Positions 31,925 through 41,938 of a DNA stretch of 64,000 nt are shown here, piece after piece (the first letter of the stretch is position 1; each line of letters begins with the position of its first letter). Source of the stretch: Symbiodinium natans. Its lineage: Eukaryota > Sar > Dinophyceae > Suessiales > Symbiodiniaceae. A model generated the notes under the pieces. That model worked only from the letters and a program-made list of their open reading frames with translations. It was not told the DNA's origin and did no database searches. Location: assembly GCA_905221605.1 (NCBI GenBank), contig CAJNDS010001802.1, positions 636,491 to 700,490 on the forward strand, in the 5' to 3' direction. Made by a program: the position numbers and the translations under genes.

Positions 31925-32010
31925 CCTCTTGGCCTTGTGATGCCTCACGGGCTGCCAAACGAGGCAGAGGTGCTTTGGCTCGCCGGCCTAGACATTGAAA
32001 TGAGAGGTCC
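31925..32010 (+). pseudogene. PAS-family fragment (AGLD)
   Basis: Frame PLGLVMPHGLPNEAEVLWL then AGLDIEMRGP. LWLAGLDIEMRG resembles FTLAGLDLLGACQLD of copy 2. Followed by CCCTAAA repeat. Probably from a third copy. Confidence 0.4.
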
Positions 32011-32346
32011 AAATACTCAAAGCCTATCAAAACCCTGAACCCTAAACCCTAAACCCTAAACCCCAAACCCTAAACCCCAGACTGTTTCTAGCATCTTCGC
32101 CACCCAGGACGCTCACGGAACGAAACTTGGCAATGCTGCAGGGCGGCTCTGGGCAAAGTTCGGGGCGACGCCATGGCCGTTCCTTGGCTGTAATTATAGG
32201 GTTTAGGGTTTAGGGTTTAGGGTTCAGGGTTCAGGGTTCAAGTTCAACTTTGAGCCTTGCTTAGAGGAACTAACATGCCTTCACGATTGGATACACGGTA
32301 CGCAGGATTACTTTTTCTTAAGGGTATATCCCAAATCAAGATAGGA

Positions 32347-32432
32347 GTGCATTCCGATCAAGTGAGCTGTACGAAAGAAAGAAGGTATTGCGGAGAGTCC
32401 AGAAAGTCGACATGTATGATCCCAAGCACCCG
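32347..32432 (+). CDS. exon of unknown gene
   Basis: Frame FRSSELYERKKVLRRVQK then VDMYDPKHP, running into a CCCGAAA/CCCTAAA tract (32430-32485). Basic, helix-like. An ATG-led frame over the same bases is less plausible. Confidence 0.45.
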
Positions 32433-33038
32433 AAAACCCGAAACCCGAAAACCCGAAAACCCTAAACCCTAAACCCTAAACCCTAGGAGGACCCAGAGGC
32501 TGCCGAAACAAACCCAGTCACATTTCACATTTCGCTCCTGCTAAATCTGGAACACCGGAAGCCTAAACCCAGTCGTCCCCAACCCCTATAAGCCGATCCG
32601 GTACTGAGTTCTGAGAACCAACGCCTGCGTCCCAGGGAGCCGAAGCAAAGCTTCGCGCGGAAGCTCGAGGGGGTCACGGACCTCGGGGTCATTGAGGTTT
32701 AAGGTTTAGGTTCAGGATTTATCAGGCGTAGGGCTCAGGACCTGGGTATGCCTTGATTGCGTTCCAGGTGCGCGGTTTAGGAGGTGCGCAGTTTGGGGTG
32801 AAGGTTCTCTGGAGGCGTGCTGTCGTCTAGGACAACATGTTGCGAACCATTAGCAGCCTGATGCTATACATCACAACTGAGAATTGAACACGGCATTCTG
32901 CAGCTGTGGCGCAGGAACAGCCAGCCACCCGCCACCAGCGCTCAAAGCGACTGCACGGCATGGGTTCAGTTTAGCAGGATGTTCAGTTTGGGGTAGTTAG
33001 AGCTCAGGGCTTTAGATGTTGAAGGAGGGCTTGGCCTT

Positions 33039-33195
33039 ATGTGAGTGGTACCTCTGACGAGACAGTCGCGATTCAGTCGCCTGAAAGGGAGTGGTGTTTG
33101 TTGCGCTTCCACGAAAAGTCCCCGTTATGAGTCTTTCGGTTGCAAGATTTCAGACTCCATCAAGGCTGTTGCCTCCCAAGCCCGAAACCACTCCT
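33039..33195 (+). CDS. exon of unknown gene D
   Basis: Frame with KSPRYESFGCKISDSIKA then ASQARNHS, ending TCC T|GTAAAG (strong donor, phase 1). Joins in phase to 33316-33386 (HS-W-KHPRASN). The 5' limit is uncertain because another frame (DETVAIQSPEREW) is also open. Confidence 0.5.
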
Positions 33196-33315
33196 GTAAA
33201 GATTCTTCCTCCTGTTTTCCTCCACCGCCCATGCAGCTAAACCCTAAACCCTAAACCCTAAACCCTAAACCCTAAACCCTAAACCCTAAACCCTAAACCC
33301 TGCCAAGGCAAGCAG
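33196..33315 (-). repeat. telomeric intron, (CCCTAAA)9
   Basis: GTAAAG donor, pyrimidine stretch, nine CCCTAAA units, then GCCAAGGCAAGCAG acceptor; 120 bp. Flanking exons agree in phase 1. Confidence 0.7.
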
Positions 33316-33386
33316 GGAAGCATCCTCGCGCTTCGAACACCTACATTGTCGCTGTGATTGTGGGCGGTCTCTTTGATCGAGTTTGA
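33316..33386 (+). CDS. terminal exon of unknown gene D
   Basis: KHPRASNTYIVAVIVGGLFD then RV and TGA 33384-33386. Includes a short hydrophobic stretch (YIVAVIVGG). Confidence 0.5.
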
Positions 33387-33516
33387 CCGCCGTACACTTG
33401 TACTCTGCATATTGGCGAGGCACCTGGCACACACGCTGCAAGTAGGTGCCCGCCATATGAGCAAGCGCCAAAACCCCCAGCCATTCAATTAAGTAAGGGG
33501 TGGACACGAATGCCCG

Positions 33517-33686
33517 AAACCCTGTAAAACGATGGGAACACTTGAAAAGCGACACCCCTAAGTTAATGAACCGTTGGGTGTGCTATAGCCTTGATTTTTC
33601 CCAAAGCGACACCTACAAACATCAAGCGTGGATAGTTGATGCTAAAACCCTGTAAACGATGGGAACACTTGAAAAGCGACACCCCT
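33517..33686 (+). repeat. 43-bp direct repeats, 127 bp apart
   Basis: AACCCTGTAAAACGATGGGA and the next 22 bp (ending AAAAGCGACACCCCT) occur at 33517-33559 and 33644-33686. A shorter version (CCCAAAGCGACACC) lies between them, and GAGCGACACCCCTAAGTT is seen at about 6090. Confidence 0.8.
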
Positions 33687-34251
33687 CATGTTGCGTCCAT
33701 TAGCACCTCGAGCCGGTTTTGGCAGTCGCTCATATGCTTCTCAATCGAATTTTCAAACTGTGCGGTTTCATCTTCCGGTCCTGTGCGTGATTTGCGAGAT
33801 GAACAGGATTGCTGGGACCCGGAAGTTCGCCTGACGTGTTTAGACAAGCAGCTGATCGAAGAGCGATAAAATGAAAAAGGGGCCACGCCAATCGGTTGTT
33901 GGAGCCTGGCGCGCTAAGCTCACCGCGGACCCGCCCTCTATATCCCTGGGTAACCCAGTGGTGCCCATTTCCCTTTTTTTGGTTCAGATTCCCGTACAAA
34001 GAACCAAACATGCAGCGCGAACCCGCGTGGATCCATTAAGAATTGGACTCGCATGATCAAGCCTATAAAGGACTATAAGGGACCCTGCAATGTCAAGGGA
34101 TTTAGGGTCTATAGAATCCCGGGAATGCGACGACCCTTGTTTTTAGTCATCTCAACATATCCCAATGGTGTACGCAAGTTGTTCGAGCTAGGCTCCTATG
34201 CTTCGCTGCTCTATGGAGCTTAGCCTTGTAGTACTGCCGATGCTCTTGGCA

Positions 34252-34375
34252 GCCCCAAAACCCCCCAAAACCCCCCCAAAAAAAACCCAAAACCCAAAAA
34301 AAAAACCAAAGCCCCCAAAACCCCCAAAGCCCCCAAAAGCCCCCAAATAAAACCCCCAAAGCCCCCGAAACCCCT
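34252..34375. repeat. A/C-rich low-complexity tract
   Basis: CCCCCAAAA-type repeat (Oxytricha-like in appearance but irregular). ORFs of Gly/Phe composition on the minus strand are artefacts. Confidence 0.8.
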
Positions 34376-34401
34376 CCAAGCTTGCTGAATACAAATGTCC
34401 A

Positions 34402-34480
34402 GGTGACCCTGGCATGCTGACGGGACCTCAAGACTTAATCTACGATCCAGTGAAGGCCTCGGTGAAGCTGAGACACGCCG
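34402..34480 (+). CDS. exon of unknown gene E
   Basis: After ATGTCCAG, phase 1: DPGMLTGPQDLIYDPVKASV then KLRHA, ending GCC G|GTTTAGGG in phase 1. The next exon continues in frame as APQSTKRKLPMQ. No family recognised. Confidence 0.6.
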
Positions 34481-34582
34481 GTTTAGGGTTTAGGGTTTAG
34501 GGTTTAGGGTTTAGGGTTTAGGGTTTAGGGTTTAGGGTTTAGGGTTTAGGGTTTAGGGTTTAGGGTTTAGCGTTCTCTGCAG
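34481..34582 (+). repeat. telomeric intron, (TTTAGGG)13
   Basis: 102-bp GT-AG intron: starts GTTTAGGG, 13 near-perfect units, then CGTTCTCTGCAG. Flanking exons match in phase 1. The cleanest example in the window. Confidence 0.8.
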
Positions 34583-34645
34583 CGGCGCCCCAATCCACAA
34601 AGAGAAAGCTGCCCATGCAACTTACGGCTGCGAGTTTTTGTATAT
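34583..34645 (+). CDS. exon of unknown gene E
   Basis: Reads APQSTKRKLPMQLTAASF, then enters TA-rich sequence (34640-34725) and loses coding character. 3' end not determined. Confidence 0.5.
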
Positions 34646-34888
34646 ACACATGCCTCTGTGGGTGTACATAAATAAATAAATATATATATATATACACATA
34701 TACATATATATATATATATATATGCATACCTATGGTAAGCCCCTGCTAGAACCAACCTCGATCAATATGTGGACAGAAGTTGTCCGGGCCCGTCGGTACT
34801 TAGAATATTGCGGCCCAGAGGATAGACTTTACTTGATTTACAGTCGAACACCCCCCACCTCCCCCCACCCCCACGGATCTAAGATTCC

Positions 34889-35178
34889 AGATTCAAGATG
34901 CCTGCAAAAAGTTTCTGGGAGCAGCTTGAATCTTGGATCTTGCGTCTGCGCGGGAAGGGGGGGGGGGGGGGGGACTTTAAAGTCACTTTCAAGTCGCCGC
35001 CCCCCCCCCCCCCCCCCACCCTTTCCGGGATCCCGATTTCGCTACAAGAACCCGACATCTCAGGGATGTGGCCTCCACAGACCCGCCGGACGAGTCCTCA
35101 AACTTCAAAGTGCCCCCCAACCCCAGGTTCAAGATTCAAGATGCCTCCAAAATATTTTCTGGGAGCAGCTTGAATCTT
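34889..35178 (+). repeat. repeated 46-bp hairpin plus G18/C17 inverted tract
   Basis: AGATTCAAGATGCC ... GGGAGCAGCTTGAATCTT occurs at 34889-34934 and 35132-35178, each able to pair its own ends (AGATTCAAG/CTTGAATCT). Between them a run of 18 G (34956-34974) and one of 17 C (35000-35017) can pair around GACTTTAAAGTC. Confidence 0.7.
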
Positions 35179-35199
35179 AAAATTTGGGATCCCGAGCCC

Positions 35200-35780
35200 C
35201 AGGCTGCGGTTTGGGGTTCTAGCGACTTTTCGTGGGCCCTCAACCCTATGTAACCCCCACCCAAGCCGCGAGCCAAGCTCTGATATAGGCAGGACCCCAA
35301 ATTCGGGGGCCTGTTTATGTTGGGGGCCCTTTTTTAATAGGGATTCTAGAACCCCTCTACTCGGAAACGCCCGTGCAGGGGCCTATCTAATTGTCATGGG
35401 CATGTTGTGTAGTTCATTTTGTATCGAAAGGGGCATCATGATGGGATACTATTCGTAGGTAGGCTCCGGTCTTTCCGTGCTGCCTAGACCCAGGCCAAAG
35501 GCTTTCCGGCAAGCTGCGGGGTGACCTCCCCGAAGGCTGGCAAAGTCGATCAAGTTCTTCCGGGCACCCTAAGGTTCCAAAAAACTCGGGCGACGAGCGC
35601 ACGCGCGTGTGCGCGTGCGCTCACGAGACGCAGAAGCTCAGCCGCTGCACGCGCTTTGGGGGCATATTGTATAAGCCGCACAGTGTAAAATTCCATGAGG
35701 AAGATGTTTTGTTCGGGTTTAGCCAATGGCCGAGGTTTGAACCCCCAAAAGCCTTTCAAACATAGGAATACCCAGGAAGC
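35200..35780. other. no gene seen
   Basis: No convincing exon. Alternating CG/CA purine-pyrimidine stretch at 35593-35625 (GCACGCGCGTGTGCGCGTGC), a possible Z-DNA former. Confidence 0.4.
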
Positions 35781-35782
35781 CG

Positions 35783-36064
35783 ATGCTGCTTCGCCCAGTT
35801 CGGCAGGCCTTTGACGACAGAGTGCAGGGAGTTGGAGAGTTCGGGCATGTGGCGCCGGAAGCTCAGGGCATTTGTAGCTGCGACATTAATTTCCAGGCCA
35901 CAACGTATGAAGTTGATGTTTTAGTGGGGTTGAACAAGGAGATGGAGAACATTGTTCATGCAGATGGCATATGGACATGGTGGATCAGGATTTACGGACT
36001 CATTGGATCTGCTCAGTTTTCCGCCATCTACCAATTTACCTTGTCTTGCATGATCTTTGCTTAG
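35783..36064 (+). CDS. possible exon, unknown
   Basis: 93-codon frame with VRQAFDDRVQGVGEFGHV, ICSCDINFQATTYEVDVLVG. Reads like protein, but an overlapping frame is also open. No family. Confidence 0.3.
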   Translation: MLLRPVRQAFDDRVQGVGEFGHVAPEAQGICSCDINFQATTYEVDVLVGLNKEMENIVHADGIWTWWIRIYGLIGSAQFSAIYQFTLSCMIFA

Positions 36065-36119
36065 CGGCATGCATCAACCCACCAAGAGAAAGCGAGAAGT
36101 GTGCACTGCATGTGTATAG

Positions 36120-36211
36120 CAGCGTCCTCCTCCCAGTTCAACATGAAACAGCCTGAGGTGATTGCAAAACTAAAGCGCAGCAACAACGCCCAAATCTGTG
36201 AAGGCCTCTAA
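36120..36211 (+). CDS. terminal exon of unknown gene
   Basis: After GTGTATAG, phase 1: ASSSQFNMKQPEVIAKLKRS then NNAQICEGL and TAA. Hydrophilic, clear coding character. Confidence 0.5.
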
Positions 36212-36429
36212 AATCACGAGAGCTAACTCTCTACAACCTGCCATACTAAAGCCTTCCCCTGGCGCAAGAGCCCTAACTATTCATCCAACAGCTTTCAACC
36301 CCAAAACCCTCAAATGCAAGTCCCTAAACCACGAAACATCAAACCCTAAACTCCAAACCCCCAACCCTAAGCCCAAAACCCTAAACCTCAAACCCTGAAA
36401 GCCCCAAAACAAAACCGAGAGCCTTGCAG

Positions 36430-36490
36430 GCCAGGCCTCCACGTGGTGAACAATGACTTCGCCGCGGCCGAAAGGCCTGGGCCCCCAGGT
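36430..36490 (+). CDS. possible exon
   Basis: After CCTTGCAG: PGLHVVNNDFAAAERPGPP. Short; preceded by CCCTAAA-like repeat (36340-36400). Confidence 0.35.
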
Positions 36491-36785
36491 TTGAGGTTTG
36501 AGCGAGATTTGAAAGTTTGGTTTCGGGATGTTAGGGCTTAGGCCTTAGGGCCTCAGGGTGGGGGGTTCAGGGTACTTGGGGCCATAAGAGAGTTGTAGTT
36601 GGCTGCAAAATCTGGGGGTGCTTGCTGACCTACTGATAGCTTGGGGGTTAAGCCGAAAGGTCAAGAGTCTAGGGTTTGGGGCTGCGTCTAAGGATATTGT
36701 GGTGAGGGCTCTTGGGGCAGGTAATTTGCTGGGTTCGCCCGCCCGCAAGCTGTACGCATGTCAACCATGTTCCGTGGTATAGCCC

Positions 36786-36841
36786 AACCCTAAACCCTAA
36801 ACCCTAAACCCTAAACCCTAAACCCTAAACCCTAAACCCTG
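36786..36841 (-). repeat. interstitial telomeric array (CCCTAAA)8
   Basis: Eight C-rich units. No flanking exon pair identified. Confidence 0.95.
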
Positions 36842-37092
36842 ATCAATCCAAACGAAGGTCTGCTTGGCACGGCCCTTGGGCCGAGCAGCCCTTGCTCGCT
36901 GCAGAGCGGCTGCTGGCCAAGGCGTGGCCAAAGGGAGAAGTGAAAGATGGAGTTGGATTTACATGGTTATTATTTGTTGCTGGGGAGTGGGGCTAAAGGG
37001 CTGAAGACTTCAGGGTTTTTGAGCCTGTGTTTTCTCATTTCAGCTGCCGGCAAGTCCTGAAGCCTTGATCCCCGCAGCCCAATATCTTGCAG

Positions 37093-37317
37093 GCCTTCCA
37101 GCTGGGGCGTCCTGCTCGCTCCTCAGAATGGTGCCTTCTCACACAATACTATACGTGGAACCTGGCAGCTTGCGCACATGGCAGGAGTGGCTCAATGAGA
37201 CCTACTACAAGCGCCACATTCTTGCTTGGCAAGGCGAAGGCAACGGCAGCACAGCTTCCCCCTTGCACTCTTACTGTTGTGAAAGCCAGTACCACACTCC
37301 TGGCTGCTGCCAGTAGG
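37093..37317 (+). CDS. exon of unknown gene
   Basis: After ATCTTGCAG, phase 1: LPAGASCSLLRMVPSHTIL, then PGSLRTWQEWLNETYYKRH and LAWQGEGNGS. TAG at 37315-37317. No family recognised. Confidence 0.45.
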
Positions 37318-37714
37318 TTGTGAAACAGAAGCACTCAGTGTTGAAACTATAGGCAGCATGGTCCAGTCTACTACTGCCTCGTGGCCTTGTGATTGCTGTA
37401 CACGCCGGCAACGCGAGGCGCTGCATGTTAAGCACGTTTGGCGATGGCTCTGCCAGGCGTCGAGGTCAGTAGCTATGTGTGATGGCGAGAGAAGACTTCC
37501 AGGACAGCACCCTTCCCACTTTTCACTCAGTAAGGCTGCCGCGGTTCGACGAAAGTCAGTCCTAGCTTCCCAACATCTAGCTTCCCAACATCCGCAACCG
37601 ACAGCCAATAAGTGATCAGCATGTGCGAGTGCAAGGGGCTTACAGAGAAGCGCCGAAAGCAACGTTGCTAGGCTTCTGTGACCTTGCAACCTGCTCTGGT
37701 CATTGTTTCTGCAG

Positions 37715-37830
37715 GACAGAGACGACGACCTGGAGGAAGATGCCGTGACTCGCAAGAGAGAGAAAAAACGGACTTGGCGTCGTCCATGTGCCTGCGAATC
37801 TCTGTCCTGTGCACGACTTCTTCACTTCTC
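37715..37830 (+). CDS. exon of unknown gene
   Basis: After TTTCTGCAG: DRDDDLEEDAVTRKREKKRT then RRPCACESLS; acidic then basic. May be in the same transcript as the following exons. Confidence 0.4.
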
Positions 37831-37938
37831 AGCACTTCAGCACTTCCAGGTATCCTGCGGCCATGTACGAAGCTATGCTTACTCTCTGTGGCTACGATTG
37901 TCCTTATTTGCATTACTCTCCCCTTCATCCTTTTGCAG

Positions 37939-38030
37939 GCAGCACAGAAGGTGAAGGTGCCCGATGCGCCAACTACGCACGAGGCGGCCGTCGCGCTTTT
38001 CAAAAACCACTCTTGGAGTTCACAGAACAG
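37939..38030 (+). CDS. exon of unknown gene
   Basis: After CCTTTTGCAG: AAQKVKVPDAPTTHEAAVAL then KNHSWSSQN, donor AAC AG|GTTCCT. Good splice signals. Confidence 0.45.
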
Positions 38031-38197
38031 GTTCCTGCATCATGCATCAGTCTCTTTTTGCTGGTGCATCCACATGGCTTCTTCCCAAGAGAGAGGTCCT
38101 CTTGGTCCTTACGCTACTGTCTGTGCTGATCTGTTCATCCTGTTTCTTTGGGCACTGGGCTTGAGAGCTTTGGCTTGAGTGTTCTTCATGCCTACAG

Positions 38198-38262
38198 GGC
38201 GCGCCGGTCGTCGTGGAGGACCGACTCTATCAGAGCATGATGAGCCTCACACTGAGCTTTTT
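38198..38262 (+). CDS. exon of unknown gene
   Basis: After GCCTACAG: GAPVVVEDRLYQSMMSLTL. Followed by TTTTTTCTCTGCAG and another possible exon (ADGVIASHAKPKPLS, 38277-38345). Confidence 0.4.
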
Positions 38263-38474
38263 TCTCTGCAGGTGCGAAGCGGATGGGGTCATTGCTTCCC
38301 ATGCTAAGCCGAAACCTCTAAGCCCCAGAATCTACAAGGCTCTGTGGATCAAGCCTACCACGACGTCCCTCTTTTTCTCCATTGCCTTACGGAGCAGGCA
38401 GGCAGCAGGGTTTTGGGTTTCGAGTTTAGGGTGCAAGGTTTGGTTTCTTCCCGGCCGTGCTGTCGCGTGGTCAG

Positions 38475-38690
38475 GTCGAGCGGACGCTCGGCGGCGACGC
38501 GCAACAGAAAGAGGCTTTGGTCTTGTGCACCCGCGAGAAGATTGGGGTAGCACCCACTTTTGCGAGCGCGGAGTTTGGAGCACAGCGTGCTCGGCGCATG
38601 AGTGCTCAGAATTTCATGAGGCGGCTCCTGGTTCCAAGCTTTCCTGGGTTCCCTAAGAGGATGTGTTGGGCATCTCAGCTTGACTTCTGA
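38475..38690 (+). CDS. aldo/keto-reductase-like exon
   Basis: After GTGGTCAG: VERTLGGDAQQKEALVLCTR, then FGAQRARRMSAQNFMRRLL. In aldo/keto reductases (NADPH-dependent carbonyl reduction, TIM barrel) one expects EE-V-G-L ... VVLATK, then an SRKNIMR-like helix. The pattern fits loosely, as does the next exon with PDSVSIEHS for the PDRNVPIEE-like loop. Catalytic Tyr and Lys cannot be placed, so this may be a relic. Confidence 0.35.
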   Translation, partial: VERTLGGDAQQKEALVLCTREKIGVAPTFASAEFGAQRARRMSAQNFMRRLLVPSFPGFPKRMCWASQLDF

Positions 38691-38694
38691 ACAG

Positions 38695-38800
38695 GACCAG
38701 ATTGCCCTCCAGGGACTCGAGGACAGCTACGATGTCGTTCTTGTAATCGTGGGCTTACCAGACTCGGTCAGCATTGAACACTCATTCTTGAAGACCGAAA
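38695..38800 (+). CDS. aldo/keto-reductase-like exon, continued
   Basis: After CTGAACAG: DQIALQGLEDSYDVVLVIVG then LPDSVSIEHS. Resembles the SL-x-RL-x-x-DYVDLYLIHWPD region, but the conserved His is replaced (VIVGLPD). A later stretch after CCCGGCAG (38925: EYLSAAFDDAICEG) could be the next exon. Confidence 0.35.
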
Positions 38801-39837
38801 ACTGCAGTCTGAGTGAGATAACTGGCGTGGCCCCCCGAAGATCCCAGGCCATCTTTGGCTGCCTCCGCCATACATTATGGACCCGAACATAGGTCCCACA
38901 CCCTATAAACCTTAACCCGGCAGGAGTACTTGTCTGCGGCGTTTGACGACGCCATTTGTGAGGGCACTGCGCCTGGGAGGCTTGCTTAAGGGTTTGGGTT
39001 TGTCGGGCTTAGGGAAATGGCCAGCTAGTTTTGAGGCTTCCGCGAGGTCGGGGTTAAGTCTTACAGGCTCCGAGAGGTTTGGGTACTTACTGACACCAAT
39101 CCTGAACTTGCAATGTGGGCTTCTGGTCCCATGGGCAGAGTTGAGCTTGATTTTATTAGGGGTCTCTTATTATCGTAAACCCTAAACCCTAAACTACCCT
39201 AAGCCCTAAGCCCTAACCCCTAAGCCCAAAGCCCTAAGCCCTAAACCTGATCTCTTGCAGGCCTTCGGCTCCACCGATGGATGCAGAGCCGGGCACTCAC
39301 CTCGCAAGCGCTGGCTTTGAGAAGCAGCGATGTTGGTCCCCTTTTGGTCCTTTCAGGTCTCGGTTTAAGACGGCCCCCGACATTTGGGGATTCTGGGCAG
39401 TGCTCAAGAGGGATCCTAAGTTAAAGAGCTGAGCATCAGGGTATAGTTTCCTGAGGACGTACCTGCAGGCGACTTTCAACGAATAGGTCGCCATTGCACA
39501 TGACGCCCCTCCTCAGGGCTTGGGCCTCTGGATTCAGGATTTTGGGTTTACGGACCCTAGATTCCCTAGATGGTGGTTTATGAAAATGAGGGACCCCTAA
39601 TATACACCCCCAAAGATCAGGATCTCCTGATAATAAGGACCCCAGTAGCCCTAGACCGGCAGATTCTTGCGTCACGCCTTGCACTCTGCTCCAAGATCTC
39701 CAACGGAATGCGTCACGGGAATTCCGGGCTCTGGGCCCCTGCTTCAGCTACCTGGTGGCAGGACGAAGCAGGTTTGGGGTTTAGGGAGGGTGTGGTTTGA
39801 GGTTTAGGTTTGTCCGTGCGCAACTGGGCGGTCCTTC

Positions 39838-39965
39838 ATGACATCCATGGTGCTGCATTTGGCAACTATGCTAGTCGCCTTCCTTATCAGAGGCATCCCT
39901 GTTCAAACGATCATCGAAGACGGTCTCTCAATTCTGGTTTCCACAATTTGCTCCTGCTACACCCT
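39838..39965 (+). CDS. possible TM exon
   Basis: Frame MVLHLATMLVAFLIRGIPVQ then TIIEDGLSILVSTICSCYTL; one hydrophobic helix. Followed by a poly-G tract (40030-40052). Confidence 0.3.
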
Positions 39966-40135
39966 AAGTCACTGCAGGTACGACTGCAACTGGCACAACC
40001 ACCGAAATCTAGCATGCATAATGTGTTTGGTGGGGGGGGGGGGGGGAGGGGGGCGGCTTAAAAAGTGGAAATCAAGAGAACGGTAGACTCTTGACTCTTG
40101 TGGCAGTGACAACGACTCTCAGCATCTCACTTCTA

Positions 40136-40255
40136 GGCTTCGGATGCAACAGTGATGCAACCAGGTTCCTGGACCGTGCTGCGTGTCGACATCGGCAGGG
40201 GCCCAAGCTGCAAGATCCCAGGGCGTTTTTTCAATGTTTTCATGAAAAGGACCGG
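40136..40255 (+). CDS. possible exon
   Basis: After TCACTTCTAG: ASDATVMQPGSWTVLRVDIG then SCKIPGRFFNVFMKR. Good acceptor; an overlapping frame is also open. Confidence 0.35.
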
Positions 40256-40729
40256 CTCTTTCAGAGGTTCAGGGTCAGTGGTTAGATCGAGGGCCTCTTC
40301 AGCCAATAGAAACCAGGACTGCGAAACAGGATTCTGCTGCAGAAACCGGCGGCCACCGAAACAGAAACCGATGCTCAGAGCTGGTGTCTTGTCAGTTTAT
40401 GGGTGTGGGTGATCCTTCATGCATCTGTCTCTTCCTTTTACCCCAATTACGAAAGTTCATGGATTCCCTTTGAGGAGCACGTCACATGCCAATGCCTCGG
40501 CCATCTTACCACAGGTTGATGAAGCAAGGGTGGGGCAAGAGGGCGGAAAGAGAACACGGCCTGGGGCACACGTTGTCTACCAGAATCGTGCATTCTCCGC
40601 ACAGGATCAGAGGGTTCCGCTACGAATCGTTTCGTTCCAAACATGAGTCAGCTGGTTGCGAAATAGCGTTTCAGTTCCACGCCCGAGTCGCGCGCTGGGA
40701 GTGCTTCATGCGGAAGTTATCACGGGCAT

Positions 40730-41035
40730 GTGTATGGAGTTCTCTGGCGTGACAACACCTCTACGAGCGCTCTTTTGACATTATTACTAGCTGCGAATGC
40801 ACAAAGCTCACTTGACTTGATTTTTGTCCAGGCCTTTCTGGCGAAGGTCGGCGGAAAACACAAAAACTCAAGACCAACAAAAAAGAGAAAGAATGTTCAG
40901 GAGTTTTGGAGAAGATTTCTAATAAGTTTCGGATTTTGGCTCTATATTGCATCAGATCTCACTTTGAACTTCTTCCAGGCCTTCCTGGTTACGTCCGGAA
41001 AGCAGAAAAACTCAAGACTGTTGTTTTTAATCTGA
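40730..41035 (+). CDS. ORF with internal duplication
   Basis: The ORF contains two similar blocks: SSLDLIFVQAFLAKVGGKHK-NS and SDLTLNFFQAFLVTSGKQK-NS. At DNA level the two segments (about 40800-40875 and 40955-41025) repeat with a spacing near 150 bp, each starting at a TTNTCCAGGCCTT acceptor-like site. It may be two duplicated exons rather than one ORF. Confidence 0.35.
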   Translation: MYGVLWRDNTSTSALLTLLLAANAQSSLDLIFVQAFLAKVGGKHKNSRPTKKRKNVQEFWRRFLISFGFWLYIASDLTLNFFQAFLVTSGKQKNSRLLFLI

Positions 41036-41679
41036 GCCTTCCCCGTTCATAGCTGCAAAGATGTTTTAAGCTGGAGGCTCCGGAGTCAAGCAATTGTTCT
41101 CCCCTCCTTCAGGAGCCTTAGATTTCAAACGCAAAAGAGCAGCGTATCCATCGGGTGCTTATCGGGGTTTGAGGAAGAGGGCCAGGACTGAGTTCGAACC
41201 CCAGAACTGACCGCGTTCCCATGTACAGCGGCCAATCGGGCACAACTTTCCGGGAACGTGTATCCCTCCAGGCGCGGTCCTGGAGCGCAGCTCGAGGGGC
41301 AGCCGGTGCTCGCCCGGGGTTCCCAGCCTTTCCGGGCTTAGGGAGCTTGAGCTTCAAGTTTCTTAGGAAGGTGGGGGGGGGGGGGTGCCTGCAATTTGGC
41401 TGTCAACACAGCTAAACCCGTAAATGCTAATCTCTACATCCCCAAGCCCTACCTTCCCCAAAAGAACCCGGAACCCTAAGTCTAGGTTGTTTGGGCTGTA
41501 GTCCCCATGCGTGCGCCCAGGCCAGGTGTGCTCTGGGGAGTCGACCCTTACTACTGCAGGGGGATGCGGTTTTGGGAGTTTCCTTTCATCCGAAGCGAAA
41601 CGAAACTGCAATACGAAACTCCCTGAGTCCCCAAACCCTCCCTGAAGCCTAGAATCCTAAGGGTTTGCTAATGTACTAA

Positions 41680-41748
41680 GAGCACGGAGACGAGCCCAGT
41701 TCCAAGGCCGCCGTGCACGAGGTCCTGGGCAAGGCCGCAGTGGCTTGA
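41680..41748 (+). CDS. small terminal exon, unknown
   Basis: HGDEPSSKAAVHEVLGKAAV then A and TGA 41746-41748. G/C-ending codons. Preceded by ACTAAG. Confidence 0.4.
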   Translation, partial: EHGDEPSSKAAVHEVLGKAAVA

Positions 41749-41874
41749 AGATGTTTTGGGCTATAGTAGGTTGTTCCTTTTGGGAGTCAGGGCTTTCGGG
41801 CTGTGGGGCGGGCCCCATGTCTTGTTTGATGGTGCCTCGTCTTTGTTCTGCTGCGGCCGTATCCCAGAATCCTA

Positions 41875-41938
41875 AAACGCTAAACCCTAAACCCTAAACT
41901 CTAAACCCTAGACCCTAAACCCTAAACCCTAAACCCCA
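41875..41938 (-). repeat. interstitial telomeric array (CCCTAAA)
   Basis: About eight C-rich units with variants. Confidence 0.9.
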
